A DNA stretch of 64,000 nt, taken from positions 4,030,001-4,094,000 of the forward strand of contig NZ_BAAAWN010000001.1 in assembly GCF_039535095.1 (NCBI RefSeq), written 5' to 3'. Position 1 is the stretch's first letter, and each line of letters starts with the position of its first letter. This stretch comes from Arthrobacter ramosus (GTDB lineage Bacteria; Actinomycetota; Actinomycetes; Actinomycetales; Micrococcaceae). Below are positions 17,569 through 26,475 of the stretch, in pieces. The notes under the pieces were generated by a model that worked only from the letters and a program-made list of their open reading frames with translations, was not told the DNA's origin and searched no databases. The translations under genes and the position numbers were made by a program.

Positions 17569-18237
17569 ATGCCGGACACTGCACAGCCCCTCCCCCGGCG
17601 GCGCCTTCCGCTGAGCCGCGAAAGGGTGCTCGGCTGCGCTGTGGATCTCGCCGACGAGTCCGGAATCGCAGCGCTGACCATCCGCTCGCTCGCCCAAAGC
17701 ATGGAAACCAAGCCCATGTCGCTCTACTACTACGTGGCCAATAAGGATGAGATTCTGGATGGCATCGTGGACATGGTCTTCAGCGAAATCGAACTTCCCT
17801 CCCCCGCGGGCGACTGGCGGGAGGAAATGTACCGACGGGCCCACGCGGTGCGCAGCGCGCTCAAACGCCATCCGTGGGCGGTCGGGCTGCTGGAAAGCCG
17901 TTCATCCCCGGGCGAAGCCAACCTGCGCCACCACGAAGCGACGCTGGCGACTTTGAGGGCAGCAGGCTTTTCCGTTCAGATGACAGCCCATGCCTACGCC
18001 CTGCTCGACAGTTACATCTACGGATTCGCGCTACAGGAAGCCGCCCTGCCTTTTGACGGCCAGGACACCGCCGCTGAGATCACAGCGCCGATCGTTGAAC
18101 GCTTTTCGACCGGGCAATACCCCCACATGATCGAGATCGCCACCGAACACGTCCTCAAGCCCGGCTACGATTTCGGGGACGAATTCAACTTCGGGCTAAA
18201 CCTCATCCTCGACGGCCTCAGCCGCTCGATGAGGTGA
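17569..18237 (+). CDS. TetR-family transcriptional regulator
   Basis: 222 residues. N-terminal helix-turn-helix (RERVLGCAVDLADESG, then TIRSLAQSMETKPMSLYYYVANKDEIL) and a C-terminal ligand domain of the TetR_C type (WREEMYRRAHAVRSAL, LDSYIYGFALQE). AAGGAG lies seven bases before the ATG. It is followed 7 bp later by an FAD monooxygenase, so both are one transcript and the regulator probably represses itself, the monooxygenase and the divergent oxidoreductase. Inducer unknown. Confidence 0.92.
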   Translation: MPDTAQPLPRRRLPLSRERVLGCAVDLADESGIAALTIRSLAQSMETKPMSLYYYVANKDEILDGIVDMVFSEIELPSPAGDWREEMYRRAHAVRSALKRHPWAVGLLESRSSPGEANLRHHEATLATLRAAGFSVQMTAHAYALLDSYIYGFALQEAALPFDGQDTAAEITAPIVERFSTGQYPHMIEIATEHVLKPGYDFGDEFNFGLNLILDGLSRSMR

Positions 18238-18244
18238 GCTAGAG

Positions 18245-19498
18245 ATGCCCAGCGAATCCGAAACCACACCCGGTCCCGTTCTTGGTTCACGTTCTTGGGA
18301 CACGCGCTGTTGTGTGGTCGGCGGTGGACCGGCCGGCATGATGCTGGGCTATCTGCTGGCCCGCGCCGGCGTCGAGGTGACGGTGCTCGAAAAGCACGCC
18401 GATTTCTTCCGTGACTTCCGGGGCGACACCATCCATCCGGCGACCACCGACGTACTGGCCGAACTGGGTTTGTTGGAAGAGTTTCTGCGACTGCCGCACA
18501 CAGAGATACCGGAACTTCGCCTCGGCATCGACGGACAGACCTTCGGGCTGGTGGACTTCCGGCACCTGCCCACCCGCTGCAAGTTCATGGCGTTCATGCC
18601 GCAGTGGGACTTCCTGAACTTTCTGGCCGCCCAGGCCAGGCAATACCCCGCCTTCCGACTGGAAATGAGTACCGAGGCAACCGGTCTGCTGCGCCGCGGC
18701 GACCAGGTGATCGGCGTACGGGCGCGCACCGCCCAAGGCGATGTGGAGATCCGCGCAGATCTCACGGTTGCGTGTGACGGCCGGTTCTCCGTTATCCGGG
18801 AACACGCGGACCTGCCTGTTCGGGAGTTCGCGATGCCGATCGACGTGTTGTGGTTCCGCGTGCCACGCAGCCAGGATGCGCCGCCGACCCTGGGCTACCT
18901 CGGCGGCGGGCAGATCGTGCTCGCCATCGACCGCGGCGACTACTGGCAGTGCGGCACGATCATCGGAAAAGGAACACTCACGCAGGTTCAGGCCGCGGGC
19001 CTGGCCGCGTTCCGAGACCGGGTGGCACATGCCGCACCATTCCTGGCCGCCGGCCTGGCCGCGCTGACCGACTGGGACCAGATCAAGCTGCTCTCGGTGC
19101 GCTCCAATCGGCTGCGCCGCTGGTACCAGCCCGGCCTGTTATGCATCGGCGACGCCGCGCACGCCATGTCACCGGCCGGCGCCGCCGGCGTGAATTACGC
19201 CATCGCCGATGCCGTCGCCACGGCCAATCACCTCGCAGTACCGCTGCAAAGGGGCACCATCGCCGTCGCGGACCTCCAGCGCCTGCAACGACGACGCGAA
19301 CCCGCGGTACGTCTTGCACAGGCCTTGCAGCGACAGCAGACCCGCCAGCTCGCTCGCCTCGCCCAAACAAACCCACCCATCCAACTCATGCGGCTCATCA
19401 GCCACATGCCACCGGTCAAACGTCTACTGGGCCGCATCGTCGGCCTCGGCTTCCGTCGCGAACACATCCGCAGCCCTCATCACGCCAGCCAGCGGTAA
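18245..19498 (+). CDS. FAD-dependent monooxygenase
   Basis: 417 residues, FAD_binding_3 (PHBH-like) fold. GGGPAGMMLGYLLARAG is the dinucleotide-binding GxGxxG, VACDGRFSVIRE the DG motif and CIGDAAHAMSPAGAAG the GD motif. The C-terminal 60 residues are Arg/Gln-rich with no clear domain. Co-transcribed behind the TetR gene (7-bp gap). Members hydroxylate aromatic or polyketide-like compounds, including antibiotics, so a detoxification unit with the divergent oxidoreductase is likely but inferred. Confidence 0.92.
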   Translation: MPSESETTPGPVLGSRSWDTRCCVVGGGPAGMMLGYLLARAGVEVTVLEKHADFFRDFRGDTIHPATTDVLAELGLLEEFLRLPHTEIPELRLGIDGQTFGLVDFRHLPTRCKFMAFMPQWDFLNFLAAQARQYPAFRLEMSTEATGLLRRGDQVIGVRARTAQGDVEIRADLTVACDGRFSVIREHADLPVREFAMPIDVLWFRVPRSQDAPPTLGYLGGGQIVLAIDRGDYWQCGTIIGKGTLTQVQAAGLAAFRDRVAHAAPFLAAGLAALTDWDQIKLLSVRSNRLRRWYQPGLLCIGDAAHAMSPAGAAGVNYAIADAVATANHLAVPLQRGTIAVADLQRLQRRREPAVRLAQALQRQQTRQLARLAQTNPPIQLMRLISHMPPVKRLLGRIVGLGFRREHIRSPHHASQR

Positions 19499-19559
19499 CC
19501 CAATGGTGGATCTCCGCTCCGCTGAGGCTCATGAAACCACGGGGGTGGATGTGACGTGG

Positions 19560-19620
19560 GTGACAAGAGTGGTGTTTGGTGCGAAGCTTGTCACGCCGAG
19601 TTGACTTTTCTGTCAACTCG
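19560..19620 (+). promoter_or_regulatory. Two consecutive stem-loops before the S53 peptidase gene
   Basis: First hairpin: arms GTGACAAG (19560-19567) and CTTGTCAC (19587-19594). Second hairpin: arms CGAGTTGAC (19597-19605) and GTCAACTCG (19612-19620) around a T-rich 6-base loop. Both are perfect. They lie 28-88 bases before the GTG at 19648. They could end the monooxygenase transcript, form a leader structure, or be an operator. Confidence 0.55.
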
Positions 19621-19647
19621 GATCTTATTGATCCTCAGGGAGGTTTC

Positions 19648-20877
19648 GTGAAGAAGATTCTTAGCGTTTCCGGGACGTTGTTGCTATTGCTGAGTGCGGT
19701 CTCGGCAACAGCGCCGGCGGCAGTTGCCCAACCATCTCCGTCCGCTAATTGGCATGCGGAGAGGGTCTGCGCCGATGTCCCAAGCGGCGCTGCGTCGTGT
19801 TTTGCGCTCAAATACGTCGATGATTCGACGGCCCCGGCGAAGGCGCTGGCGCAAGGAGGACAAGCCAAGCCCGCTTCGAGCACGCCGCCCGCCACGGGCA
19901 AGACCCCTGCGGATATACAGAGCGCCTACAACATCGCTGGCCTCAAGTCCGGCGGCCGGACCGTCGCAATCGTAGATGCCTATGGGTATCCGAACCTTGA
20001 ACGCGATCTCGGCGTTTACCGCTCACAATTCGGTCTTCCGGCATGCACGGTCAGCAACGGCTGCCTCACCATCAAGGACCAAAACGGCGGCAGCAAGCTT
20101 CCAAGGTTCAATTCCGGATGGGCCGACGAAACCGCCCTCGACGTCGACGCCGTCTCGGCAGCGTGCCCGGACTGCAAGATCCTCGTTGTGCAGGCTACAA
20201 CGGCCAGTATCAGCGATCTTGGTACAGCCGTGGCAACGGCCGCCAAACAACCAGGCGTCGCGGCGATTTCCAACAGCTACGGCGGCGGGGATTCCTCAGA
20301 CTCCAGCTACGGCGCGTACTACAACCACCCGGGCATCGCCGTAACGGCGTCAACCGGTGACAACGGGTACTCCGGCTCGTCCTACCCCGCTTCCTCGAGT
20401 TACGTCACCGCGGTGGGAGGCACATCGTTGGTCAAGAACACCAGCACACGCGGGTGGGGCGAGTCTGCCTGGTCCGGCTCGGGATCCGGATGCTCAAGTG
20501 TCAATGCCGCGTTGCCGGCAGCAGCTACGTTCGGCACGGGATGCGGCAAGCGCGCCTCTGCGGACGTCGCCGCCGTCGCAGATCCGCAGACCGGATTGGC
20601 GGTCTATGCGCCGAGCAGCAGTACCACCTCGTCGTGGGCCCAGTATGGAGGCACGAGCTTGTCCTCACCGCTGATCGCAGCCGTGTATGCGCTTTCCGGA
20701 AACTCCGGCAGCTCCACGGCGCTGGCCAACTCCCTCCCGTACACAAACTCCGGGACATTCAATGACGTCGCCTCGGGTTCGACGGGCAATTGCTCCACGA
20801 GCCAATGGTGCCTGTCCGGCACCGGATGGGACGGACCCACGGGCGTCGGCACTCCGAACGGGGTCGCCGGCCTCTAA
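19648..20877 (+). CDS. Secreted S53-family (sedolisin-like) serine peptidase
   Basis: 409 residues from the GTG at 19648, which has GGGAGG just upstream. A Sec signal (MKKIL..., hydrophobic LLLLLSAVS, cut near AVAQP) leads to the catalytic domain. The S53 triad is readable: E161 and D165 in ETALDVD, and S337 in GGTSLSSP. The likely oxyanion Asp is D215 in GGGDSS. Unlike classic kumamolisins there is no long pro-domain; only about 80 residues precede the catalytic region. Such acidic-pH-type peptidases degrade protein outside the cell. It converges on the flagellar flgE gene. Confidence 0.9.
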   Translation: MKKILSVSGTLLLLLSAVSATAPAAVAQPSPSANWHAERVCADVPSGAASCFALKYVDDSTAPAKALAQGGQAKPASSTPPATGKTPADIQSAYNIAGLKSGGRTVAIVDAYGYPNLERDLGVYRSQFGLPACTVSNGCLTIKDQNGGSKLPRFNSGWADETALDVDAVSAACPDCKILVVQATTASISDLGTAVATAAKQPGVAAISNSYGGGDSSDSSYGAYYNHPGIAVTASTGDNGYSGSSYPASSSYVTAVGGTSLVKNTSTRGWGESAWSGSGSGCSSVNAALPAAATFGTGCGKRASADVAAVADPQTGLAVYAPSSSTTSSWAQYGGTSLSSPLIAAVYALSGNSGSSTALANSLPYTNSGTFNDVASGSTGNCSTSQWCLSGTGWDGPTGVGTPNGVAGL

Positions 20878-20955
20878 GTTATGCAGCAATGACTGAAGGG
20901 CAGCGTCACGCCGAGCAGGTTTTCGGCGCCACCAACGGACCGCAAGCCCGGGATT

Positions 20956-20978
20956 CCGGGGCTTCGGCGAAGTCCGGG
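20956..20978. terminator. Possible hairpin between convergent S53 peptidase and flgE
   Basis: CCGGGGCTTC and GAAGTCCGGG form an imperfect 10-bp stem around GGC, located between two convergent genes. No T-run follows in either direction, so this is a weak call. Confidence 0.35.
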
Positions 20979-21020
20979 CGACAAAAAAGTGCGTGGCGTG
21001 ACGCGGCCCAGCAAGCACCC

Positions 21021-22193
21021 CTAGTGCTTCAGGTTCGTCAGCTCCTGCAGAACCTCATCCGACGTCGTGATGATGCGGGCGTTCGCCTGGAAGCCGCGCT
21101 GGGCCACGATCAGGTTGGTGAATTCCTGGGAGAGATCCACGTTGGACATCTCCAAGGCTCCGGCAGTCAAGGTGCCGAGTCCGGCGTCGCCCGGGGCGCC
21201 CAACTGGGCGGCGCCGGAGTTGGCGGTGGCCACGTACGTCGAGCTACCGGCTTTCTCTAGGCCGCCGGGGTTGGTGAAGCGGGCGAGGGCCACGCGTGCC
21301 AGAACCTGCTTGGCACCGTTGCTGAACGAGCCGATGAGCGAGCCGTCGCCGCCGAGAGTAAAGGACTCCAGCTTGCCTGCCTCGGAACCGTTCTGGCTGC
21401 CGACCGTAAGTGTGCTCATGGCGGCGAAGCCGGTAACAGTGGACATGTCCACTGTTATGCCGCCGACGGTCATGGCACCGCCCGAGGTCAGCGCGCCGTT
21501 CGCGAACGTAAGTGTCGAGTTGCCTGTGGCGCCGTTCGCATCTGCCCCGGCCACATCCCAGCCGCCCGCAGATCGGCTGAACGTCAGCGTCAGGCTGCGG
21601 GAGGCACCGTCGGCGCCGAAGATCTTGACCTGGCGCTCGACGCTGGTCCCCACGGCTACGTCGGACGGCAGATTGCCGTCCAGCGAGGCCTTGGTGGTGG
21701 CGACGGCGGCCGACGTCGTGTTGGGCGAGAGTGCGATCGGGCCAACGGGACCTCCGAGGTTCACCGCACCGTTGGCGGCGGACCAGCCCTGCAGGATGCC
21801 GCCGTCGGGGCTAACGAGGCGGCCGGCCGCGTCCATGTCGAAGGCACCGGCGCGGGTGTAGAGCTGCTGGCCGGCCTTGCTCGTGATGAAGAACCCGTCG
21901 CCGGAGATCATCATGTCAGTGGCTCGCCCGGTGTTCTGCGATGAACCCTGGCTGAAGTTGGTGCTGACTCCCGCCACGCGCACCCCGAGACCGATTTGGG
22001 CGGGGTTGGTGCCACCGGTTTCGGCCTGCGGGGCGCCCGCGCCCTGGGTCATTTGCGACAGCGTGTCCTGGAACTGGGTGGAGGAAGCCTTGAAGCCGGC
22101 CGTGTTCACGTTGGCGATGTTGTTTCCCGTGACGTCCAGCATCGCCTGGTGGGCACGGAGGCCGGAGATTCCGGAGTACAGCGAACGAAGCAT
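21021..22193 (-). CDS. flgE: Flagellar hook protein FlgE
   Basis: 390 residues. The N-terminal rod/hook motif LYSGISGLRAHQAMLDVTGN followed by NIANVNTAGFK and the C-terminal VDLSQEFTNLIVAQRGFQAN are diagnostic. The middle holds the FlgE variable domain (SGDGFFIT, YTRAGAFDMDAAGRL). It builds the hook outside the cell after export. It is the last gene of the minus-strand flagellar series and sits 42 bp after flgD; the export-gate, stator and switch genes that usually follow in related genomes are absent here. Confidence 0.95.
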   Translation of the reverse strand: MLRSLYSGISGLRAHQAMLDVTGNNIANVNTAGFKASSTQFQDTLSQMTQGAGAPQAETGGTNPAQIGLGVRVAGVSTNFSQGSSQNTGRATDMMISGDGFFITSKAGQQLYTRAGAFDMDAAGRLVSPDGGILQGWSAANGAVNLGGPVGPIALSPNTTSAAVATTKASLDGNLPSDVAVGTSVERQVKIFGADGASRSLTLTFSRSAGGWDVAGADANGATGNSTLTFANGALTSGGAMTVGGITVDMSTVTGFAAMSTLTVGSQNGSEAGKLESFTLGGDGSLIGSFSNGAKQVLARVALARFTNPGGLEKAGSSTYVATANSGAAQLGAPGDAGLGTLTAGALEMSNVDLSQEFTNLIVAQRGFQANARIITTSDEVLQELTNLKH

Positions 22194-22235
22194 GGTGTTG
22201 CCTTTCTTCGGGTGGTTCGGGGAGATTGTGGAGCG

Positions 22236-22673
22236 TCAGGCGGCGGGCGAGGATGTTGCCGTCATCCCGCTGATCGAATCGAGCGGAACGTTCACTCCCC
22301 CGACCGCCACGGTGGGGGTTCCGGCCGCAAAGGAAACCGAGCTCGCGACGCCCGATCCCTTCGTCCCGTCCGCGAGCGCGTAGCTGACGTTGTGGCCGAT
22401 GATTTGTGCCGCAGCACTGCGCATCTGGAGCGAAAAGCTCTCCTTGGCGTCGGTGGTGAGCTCCGTCATTTTCTCCATCATGGACAGCTGGACGGTCTGG
22501 CTCATCATCTGGTTGGTGTCCATGGGGGCGCTCGGGTCCTGGTTTTTCAGTTGTGTCACCAGCAGGGACATGAACATGCTCGAATCCATGGTCTGCGCGG
22601 GTTTGGGCGCGGTGGTTCCAGCGGTGGTTCCAGGCTGGACTCCGCTGCTTGCCGCGATGGCTTGGATGGTCAC
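22236..22673 (-). CDS. flgD: Flagellar hook capping protein FlgD
   Basis: 145 residues. The conserved FlgD N-terminal segment is MFMSLLVTQLKNQDPSAPMD followed by NQMMSQTVQLSMMEKM. The C-terminal half has only a short beta part, as usual for short Gram-positive FlgD. Start at GTG 22673 with AAGGAG seven bases upstream; the longer frame overlaps fliK. It caps the growing hook so that FlgE subunits insert. Confidence 0.93.
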   Translation of the reverse strand: MTIQAIAASSGVQPGTTAGTTAPKPAQTMDSSMFMSLLVTQLKNQDPSAPMDTNQMMSQTVQLSMMEKMTELTTDAKESFSLQMRSAAAQIIGHNVSYALADGTKGSGVASSVSFAAGTPTVAVGGVNVPLDSISGMTATSSPAA

Positions 22674-22689
22674 TATTGGCTCTCCTTCA

Positions 22690-24048
22690 TCAGACGAGAA
22701 TGTCCAGGCTGCTGGTACTGCTTCGAGGAAGTACGATGGCGGTCCGCGGCAGGCGAACCGACTCGCCGTCGCTGCCCCGGGGAAAGGCAGGGCTTTCCGC
22801 CGGGCGCCGGTCCCGGGGGTCCGAGCCGCCCGCACCGGCATCGGCGGGAGCGTTGCGTTCGGACAGGTCGAGGCTGGCGCCGAAGCCTGACTCCCCGAGT
22901 CCCCGCCGTAGTTCCGGCAGGATGCTGCGGACAGCCTCACGGCCGGCGTCTCCGGGGGCGAACAATTCGATCCGCACCCCTGCGCCCTCGATATGCGCCC
23001 GGACCGTCAGCGGACCGAGGTCTTCCGGGGACAGCTTCAAGATCATGACGTGCGCGCCGGGCGCTGCCGATGCCAGCGAGAACAGCGGCCCGGACACTTG
23101 GGGCAGCAGTTTCGCCGGGTCTGCCTGGGGTGTGGGCGTTGCCATGCCTGGCGCGGCTGTCGATGGGGCTTGCTGGAGTGTCGAAGCGGGCTGCACCAGC
23201 CCCGGAATTCCGGCCTGAATCCCCGCGGGAAGCCCGGGTATCGGGGCGCCCGGGGCGGCCTGCCCGAGGACCGGCTGCGGATCCTGTTGCGTCGCGGGTT
23301 TCCCCGTGGGAAGTACGACGGCGGTGCCGGACTCGTGTGACCGGGCTGCGGTCACGTTGACCCCGGGTTCGAGGCCAGCGGGCATGGGGTTGGCAGGCAG
23401 GGTGCCAGCCGGCTGCGGGCTATTGGGCAGCGGGCTGGTCGGAATCGGACCAGGCTGGGGTGAGCTTTGACCAGGGTTCCCGACCGGCGCAGCCCGCACG
23501 GTGGGAGTTGGGATCACGGGCGCCGGGGAGGAAGTAACAGCCGGCGCCGCCTGAGTGCTGCCCGCAGGCATCCCAACGACAAGACTTGCTGTTTCCGAGG
23601 TGCCAGCAATCGTTTTGGCTGGGGCTGTACCGTCAACGACACCTTCTTTGACCGGCACAGCAACGCCCGGTCCGCTCGCCTGCAAAGCAGCGGTCTCCGG
23701 GGCGACTCCGGCCATCGCGAGTCCGCCCACAACAGCGGCCACCGCACTGGCCGCATCAACCGCACCCACCGCACCCAAAGTGTCAGCCGCATCAACCGTG
23801 TCCTTGGCGACCTTCGATGCTTCCGGTTTGGCGGCTCGGGCGACCGTCCCGGGGCTGTCGGCGGCAGGCTTTCCCTGGGCGCCGCCGTCGGGCGCTTGCT
23901 GTGTGGTCCCATCGGAGGTCTTCGAGTCGGACGCCAGCACGCCGTTCATCACGGCCTCAAAACCGGCGGCGGCGCCAGGCTGCGGCACAGTCGGAGAGCC
24001 GGAAACGGCCGGACGCGGAGAAGCCGCGCCGGCGGGGGGCAACTGCAT
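22690..24048 (-). CDS. fliK: Flagellar hook-length control protein FliK
   Basis: 452 residues. A long Pro/Ala/Gly/Gln-rich, low-complexity region (residues about 1-330) precedes the C-terminal Flg_hook domain: MILKLSPEDLGPLTVRAHIE and IRSIL-like helix ending LGESGFGASLDLSE. FliK acts as a ruler and substrate switch during hook export. ATG at 24048 overlaps the last base of the NlpC/P60 gene. The variable region is poorly conserved, so assignment rests on the C-terminal domain and position before flgD. Confidence 0.9.
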   Translation of the reverse strand: MQLPPAGAASPRPAVSGSPTVPQPGAAAGFEAVMNGVLASDSKTSDGTTQQAPDGGAQGKPAADSPGTVARAAKPEASKVAKDTVDAADTLGAVGAVDAASAVAAVVGGLAMAGVAPETAALQASGPGVAVPVKEGVVDGTAPAKTIAGTSETASLVVGMPAGSTQAAPAVTSSPAPVIPTPTVRAAPVGNPGQSSPQPGPIPTSPLPNSPQPAGTLPANPMPAGLEPGVNVTAARSHESGTAVVLPTGKPATQQDPQPVLGQAAPGAPIPGLPAGIQAGIPGLVQPASTLQQAPSTAAPGMATPTPQADPAKLLPQVSGPLFSLASAAPGAHVMILKLSPEDLGPLTVRAHIEGAGVRIELFAPGDAGREAVRSILPELRRGLGESGFGASLDLSERNAPADAGAGGSDPRDRRPAESPAFPRGSDGESVRLPRTAIVLPRSSTSSLDILV

Positions 24049-24725
24049 CACGAGCCTCCCGCGGGGACAATGCGGCGGATGGCGGTCAGATTGGACTGCT
24101 GTTCCCACGCATCGCGGATCTGGATGGTCTGGCCGGGCACGGGCGCGTCGATCGCTTTGCCATTACCGAGGTAGATGGAGATGTGTTCGCCGCCGAAACT
24201 GACCAGCAGGTCGCCGGGCTTGGCTTGGGCCAAGGACGCCACGGGGGTGCCTTGCCGCATCTGGTCGCTGACGACGCGCGGCAGGTCGACGCCGAGATCC
24301 TTGAAGACGCGCTGCACGAAGCCGGAGCAGTCCATGCCCACCGAGGGGTTCGTGCCGCCCCAAACGTAGGGCACACCCACGTATTTCTTGGCGTCGGCCA
24401 CTACGGCATCGCCCGTGACAGCGCCGGTGCCGGCACCCGAAAGCGCCCCCGTGCCCGCGGTACCGGAGAGGCCCGTAAGGCCGGAGAGGGCGGCAGCGCC
24501 GTCGAGCCCCGAAGAAGAAGCAAGCTGGCTCACGTCAGGCGTCGTCGTGCCCCCGACGGCGGAGCTCAACGCTTGAGCGAAGGACGCCGCGTCCGTGGAA
24601 GAGGCGGTGCCCGCGGAAGAGTCCGTTGTCCCTGTGGTCGCGGTCTGTGGGCGGACGCCTTGGCTCAGTTGCTGCAACATCGACTCGATGCTCTGGATGC
24701 GGCCGATGGCCTCGGTCATGCTCAT
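24048..24725 (-). CDS. NlpC/P60 peptidoglycan peptidase in the flagellar operon
   Basis: 225 residues. N-terminal helix (AIGRIQSIESMLQQLSQG), Thr/Ala/Gly-rich linker, then a C-terminal NlpC/P60 domain: YVGVPYVWGGTNPSVGMDCS with catalytic Cys, and GEHISIYLG with the His. No signal peptide, so export would have to go through the flagellar apparatus. It occupies the position where cell-wall opening for the rod is needed, as FlgJ does elsewhere. The ATG overlaps the fliJ stop (ATGA). Confidence 0.9.
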   Translation of the reverse strand: MSMTEAIGRIQSIESMLQQLSQGVRPQTATTGTTDSSAGTASSTDAASFAQALSSAVGGTTTPDVSQLASSSGLDGAAALSGLTGLSGTAGTGALSGAGTGAVTGDAVVADAKKYVGVPYVWGGTNPSVGMDCSGFVQRVFKDLGVDLPRVVSDQMRQGTPVASLAQAKPGDLLVSFGGEHISIYLGNGKAIDAPVPGQTIQIRDAWEQQSNLTAIRRIVPAGGS

Positions 24726-25147
24726 GAGGTGGCCTTCCGGTGCCAAGCGGAGGACGCGATCTCGTCCAGGACCCCTTGCTCGGCGCGTAGCGCGGAAGCC
24801 TCGAAGGCGGCTCCATGGCGGGTTTCGAGCTTCTCGAGTCCTACGGCGCGACGCTTGGCTTCGGTGTATTCCGCGCGGGCCTCTGCGGCTTCGGCCTCCG
24901 CACTGGCGGCCAAGGCGTCAAGCTCGGCCAACATGCTTTGCGCGGACGCGCGGGAGGCCGCGATGGCCAAGAGCGACGCGGAGCTTCCAGCGGCTCCGGC
25001 GGACTCGGCCAGCTCCTCCCGGGCCGTGGCCCGGCGGGATCGCAAGGATGCGGTCCGGGAGTTGGCGCGGGCCAGTCCACTGGCGGCGGCGTCCTGCTGT
25101 GTCTGGCGCAGGCGCAACAGCCCGGCCAGGGAGAATTGACGGTTCAC
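24722..25147 (-). CDS. fliJ: Flagellar export chaperone FliJ
   Basis: 141 residues, almost entirely charged/alanine coiled-coil helix (FSLAGLLRLRQTQQDAA at the start, ARAEYTEAKRRAVGLEKLE near the end). FliJ forms the central shaft of the FliI ATPase ring. Assigned from size, composition, and position between fliI and the hook genes. GTG start overlaps the fliI stop. Confidence 0.85.
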   Translation of the reverse strand: MNRQFSLAGLLRLRQTQQDAAASGLARANSRTASLRSRRATAREELAESAGAAGSSASLLAIAASRASAQSMLAELDALAASAEAEAAEARAEYTEAKRRAVGLEKLETRHGAAFEASALRAEQGVLDEIASSAWHRKATS

Positions 25148-26475
25148 GCGGCTCCTTCGAGGCTTGCTGAGAGGCGGAAGAGTTCCGGCCAGGACTCGCT
25201 GTATGGTGTGGATTCGTCCATGCTCTGTTGCAGGAATCCATTGATGGCGGCTTCGTGCTCCAGTGCCGCGTCAACCAAGGGATTGCTGCCGCGGTGGTAG
25301 GCGCCGACGTCGATCAGGTCCTGGGCGCTGCGCCGCGCGGCGAGGACCCTGCGCAAGGAGGCCGCGAGCGCCGTGCGGTCAGCGGAGTTGACCTTGGAGG
25401 CCACACGGGACACCGATCCAAGGACGTCCACCGAGGGAAAGTGCCCCGTGACGGCGAGCTTCCGGTCCAGGACCACGTGTCCGTCAAGGATGGAGCGGGC
25501 GGCGTCGGCGATCGGTTCGTTGTGGTCGTCGCCGTCCACGAGCACCGTATAGATGCCCGTCACGGAACCGGTTTCGGCGGTCCCAGCGCGTTCCAGGAGC
25601 CGGGCCAGCACGGAAAAGGTCGACGGCGGGTAGCCGCGGGTGGCGGGCGGCTCACCGGCGGACAGGCCGATTTCGCGCTGGGCCATGGCTACGCGGGTGA
25701 GCGAATCCATCATGAGCACCACGTCCTGGCCGGCTTCGCGGAACGATTCGGCAATCCGGGTGGCCGTGACGGCGGCGCGCAGGCGCATGAGGGCAGGCTC
25801 ATCGGACGTGGCAACAACCACCACGGAGCGGGCCAGGCCTTCGGGGCCCAGGTCGTCTTCCAGGAACTCGCGCACTTCACGTCCGCGCTCCCCCACCAAG
25901 GCAATCACGGAGACTTCGGCATCCGTGCCGCGGGCGATCATGGACAGCAGCGAGGACTTCCCGACGCCCGAGCCCGCGAACAGCCCCATGCGCTGGCCGC
26001 GGCCAAGAGTGGCCATGGTGTCCAGGACGCGGACGCCGGTCTGCAGCGGGGTGTCCACCCGGGCGCGGTGCATAGCCGACGGCGTTTCATTGTCGAGAGG
26101 GACCATGGGGCTGGCGGGCAAGGGGCCTTTGCCGTCGATCGGACGCCCGAGCCCATCCAAGACGCGCCCGAAGAGGCCGCGGCCGGTAGGGACCAGGATG
26201 GGAGCGCCCTTGGAACGTGCCGGATCTCCCGCGGCCACCCCGGTCAACCGTCCCAGCGGCATGCATCGCACGGCGCCACTGACCGAAGCGACCACTTCGG
26301 CGTCGAGCCCCGGCGCCTCGCCCACGGTCACCAGATCCCCCACCGCGCAGTCCAACCCGGAGACCTCCAGGCCGAGGCCCAGCACGGACGTCACGGTGCC
26401 CACTCGCTGCGGTGCCGCGGCGGCGAGGGCTACGCGGAAACGGTCCGCGTGCGGCCGGTACCCGGTAATGCTCAT
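25144..26475 (-). CDS. fliI: Flagellum-specific ATPase FliI
   Basis: 443 residues. Walker A LFAGSGVGKSS at about 165-175, Walker B region VVLMMDSLTRVAMAQREIGL and the GYPPSTFSVLARLLERAG block are those of F1-type export ATPases. It powers unfolding and delivery of exported subunits. ATG at 26475 overlaps the fliH stop by ATGA; the longer frame upstream is inside fliH. Confidence 0.96.
   Translation of the reverse strand: MSITGYRPHADRFRVALAAAAPQRVGTVTSVLGLGLEVSGLDCAVGDLVTVGEAPGLDAEVVASVSGAVRCMPLGRLTGVAAGDPARSKGAPILVPTGRGLFGRVLDGLGRPIDGKGPLPASPMVPLDNETPSAMHRARVDTPLQTGVRVLDTMATLGRGQRMGLFAGSGVGKSSLLSMIARGTDAEVSVIALVGERGREVREFLEDDLGPEGLARSVVVVATSDEPALMRLRAAVTATRIAESFREAGQDVVLMMDSLTRVAMAQREIGLSAGEPPATRGYPPSTFSVLARLLERAGTAETGSVTGIYTVLVDGDDHNEPIADAARSILDGHVVLDRKLAVTGHFPSVDVLGSVSRVASKVNSADRTALAASLRRVLAARRSAQDLIDVGAYHRGSNPLVDAALEHEAAINGFLQQSMDESTPYSESWPELFRLSASLEGAA

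Noticed and set aside
20665..21018. Minus-strand frame next to flgE
   Set aside because: Runs inside the S53 peptidase gene, Arg-rich, no motif; not a missing flagellar gene.
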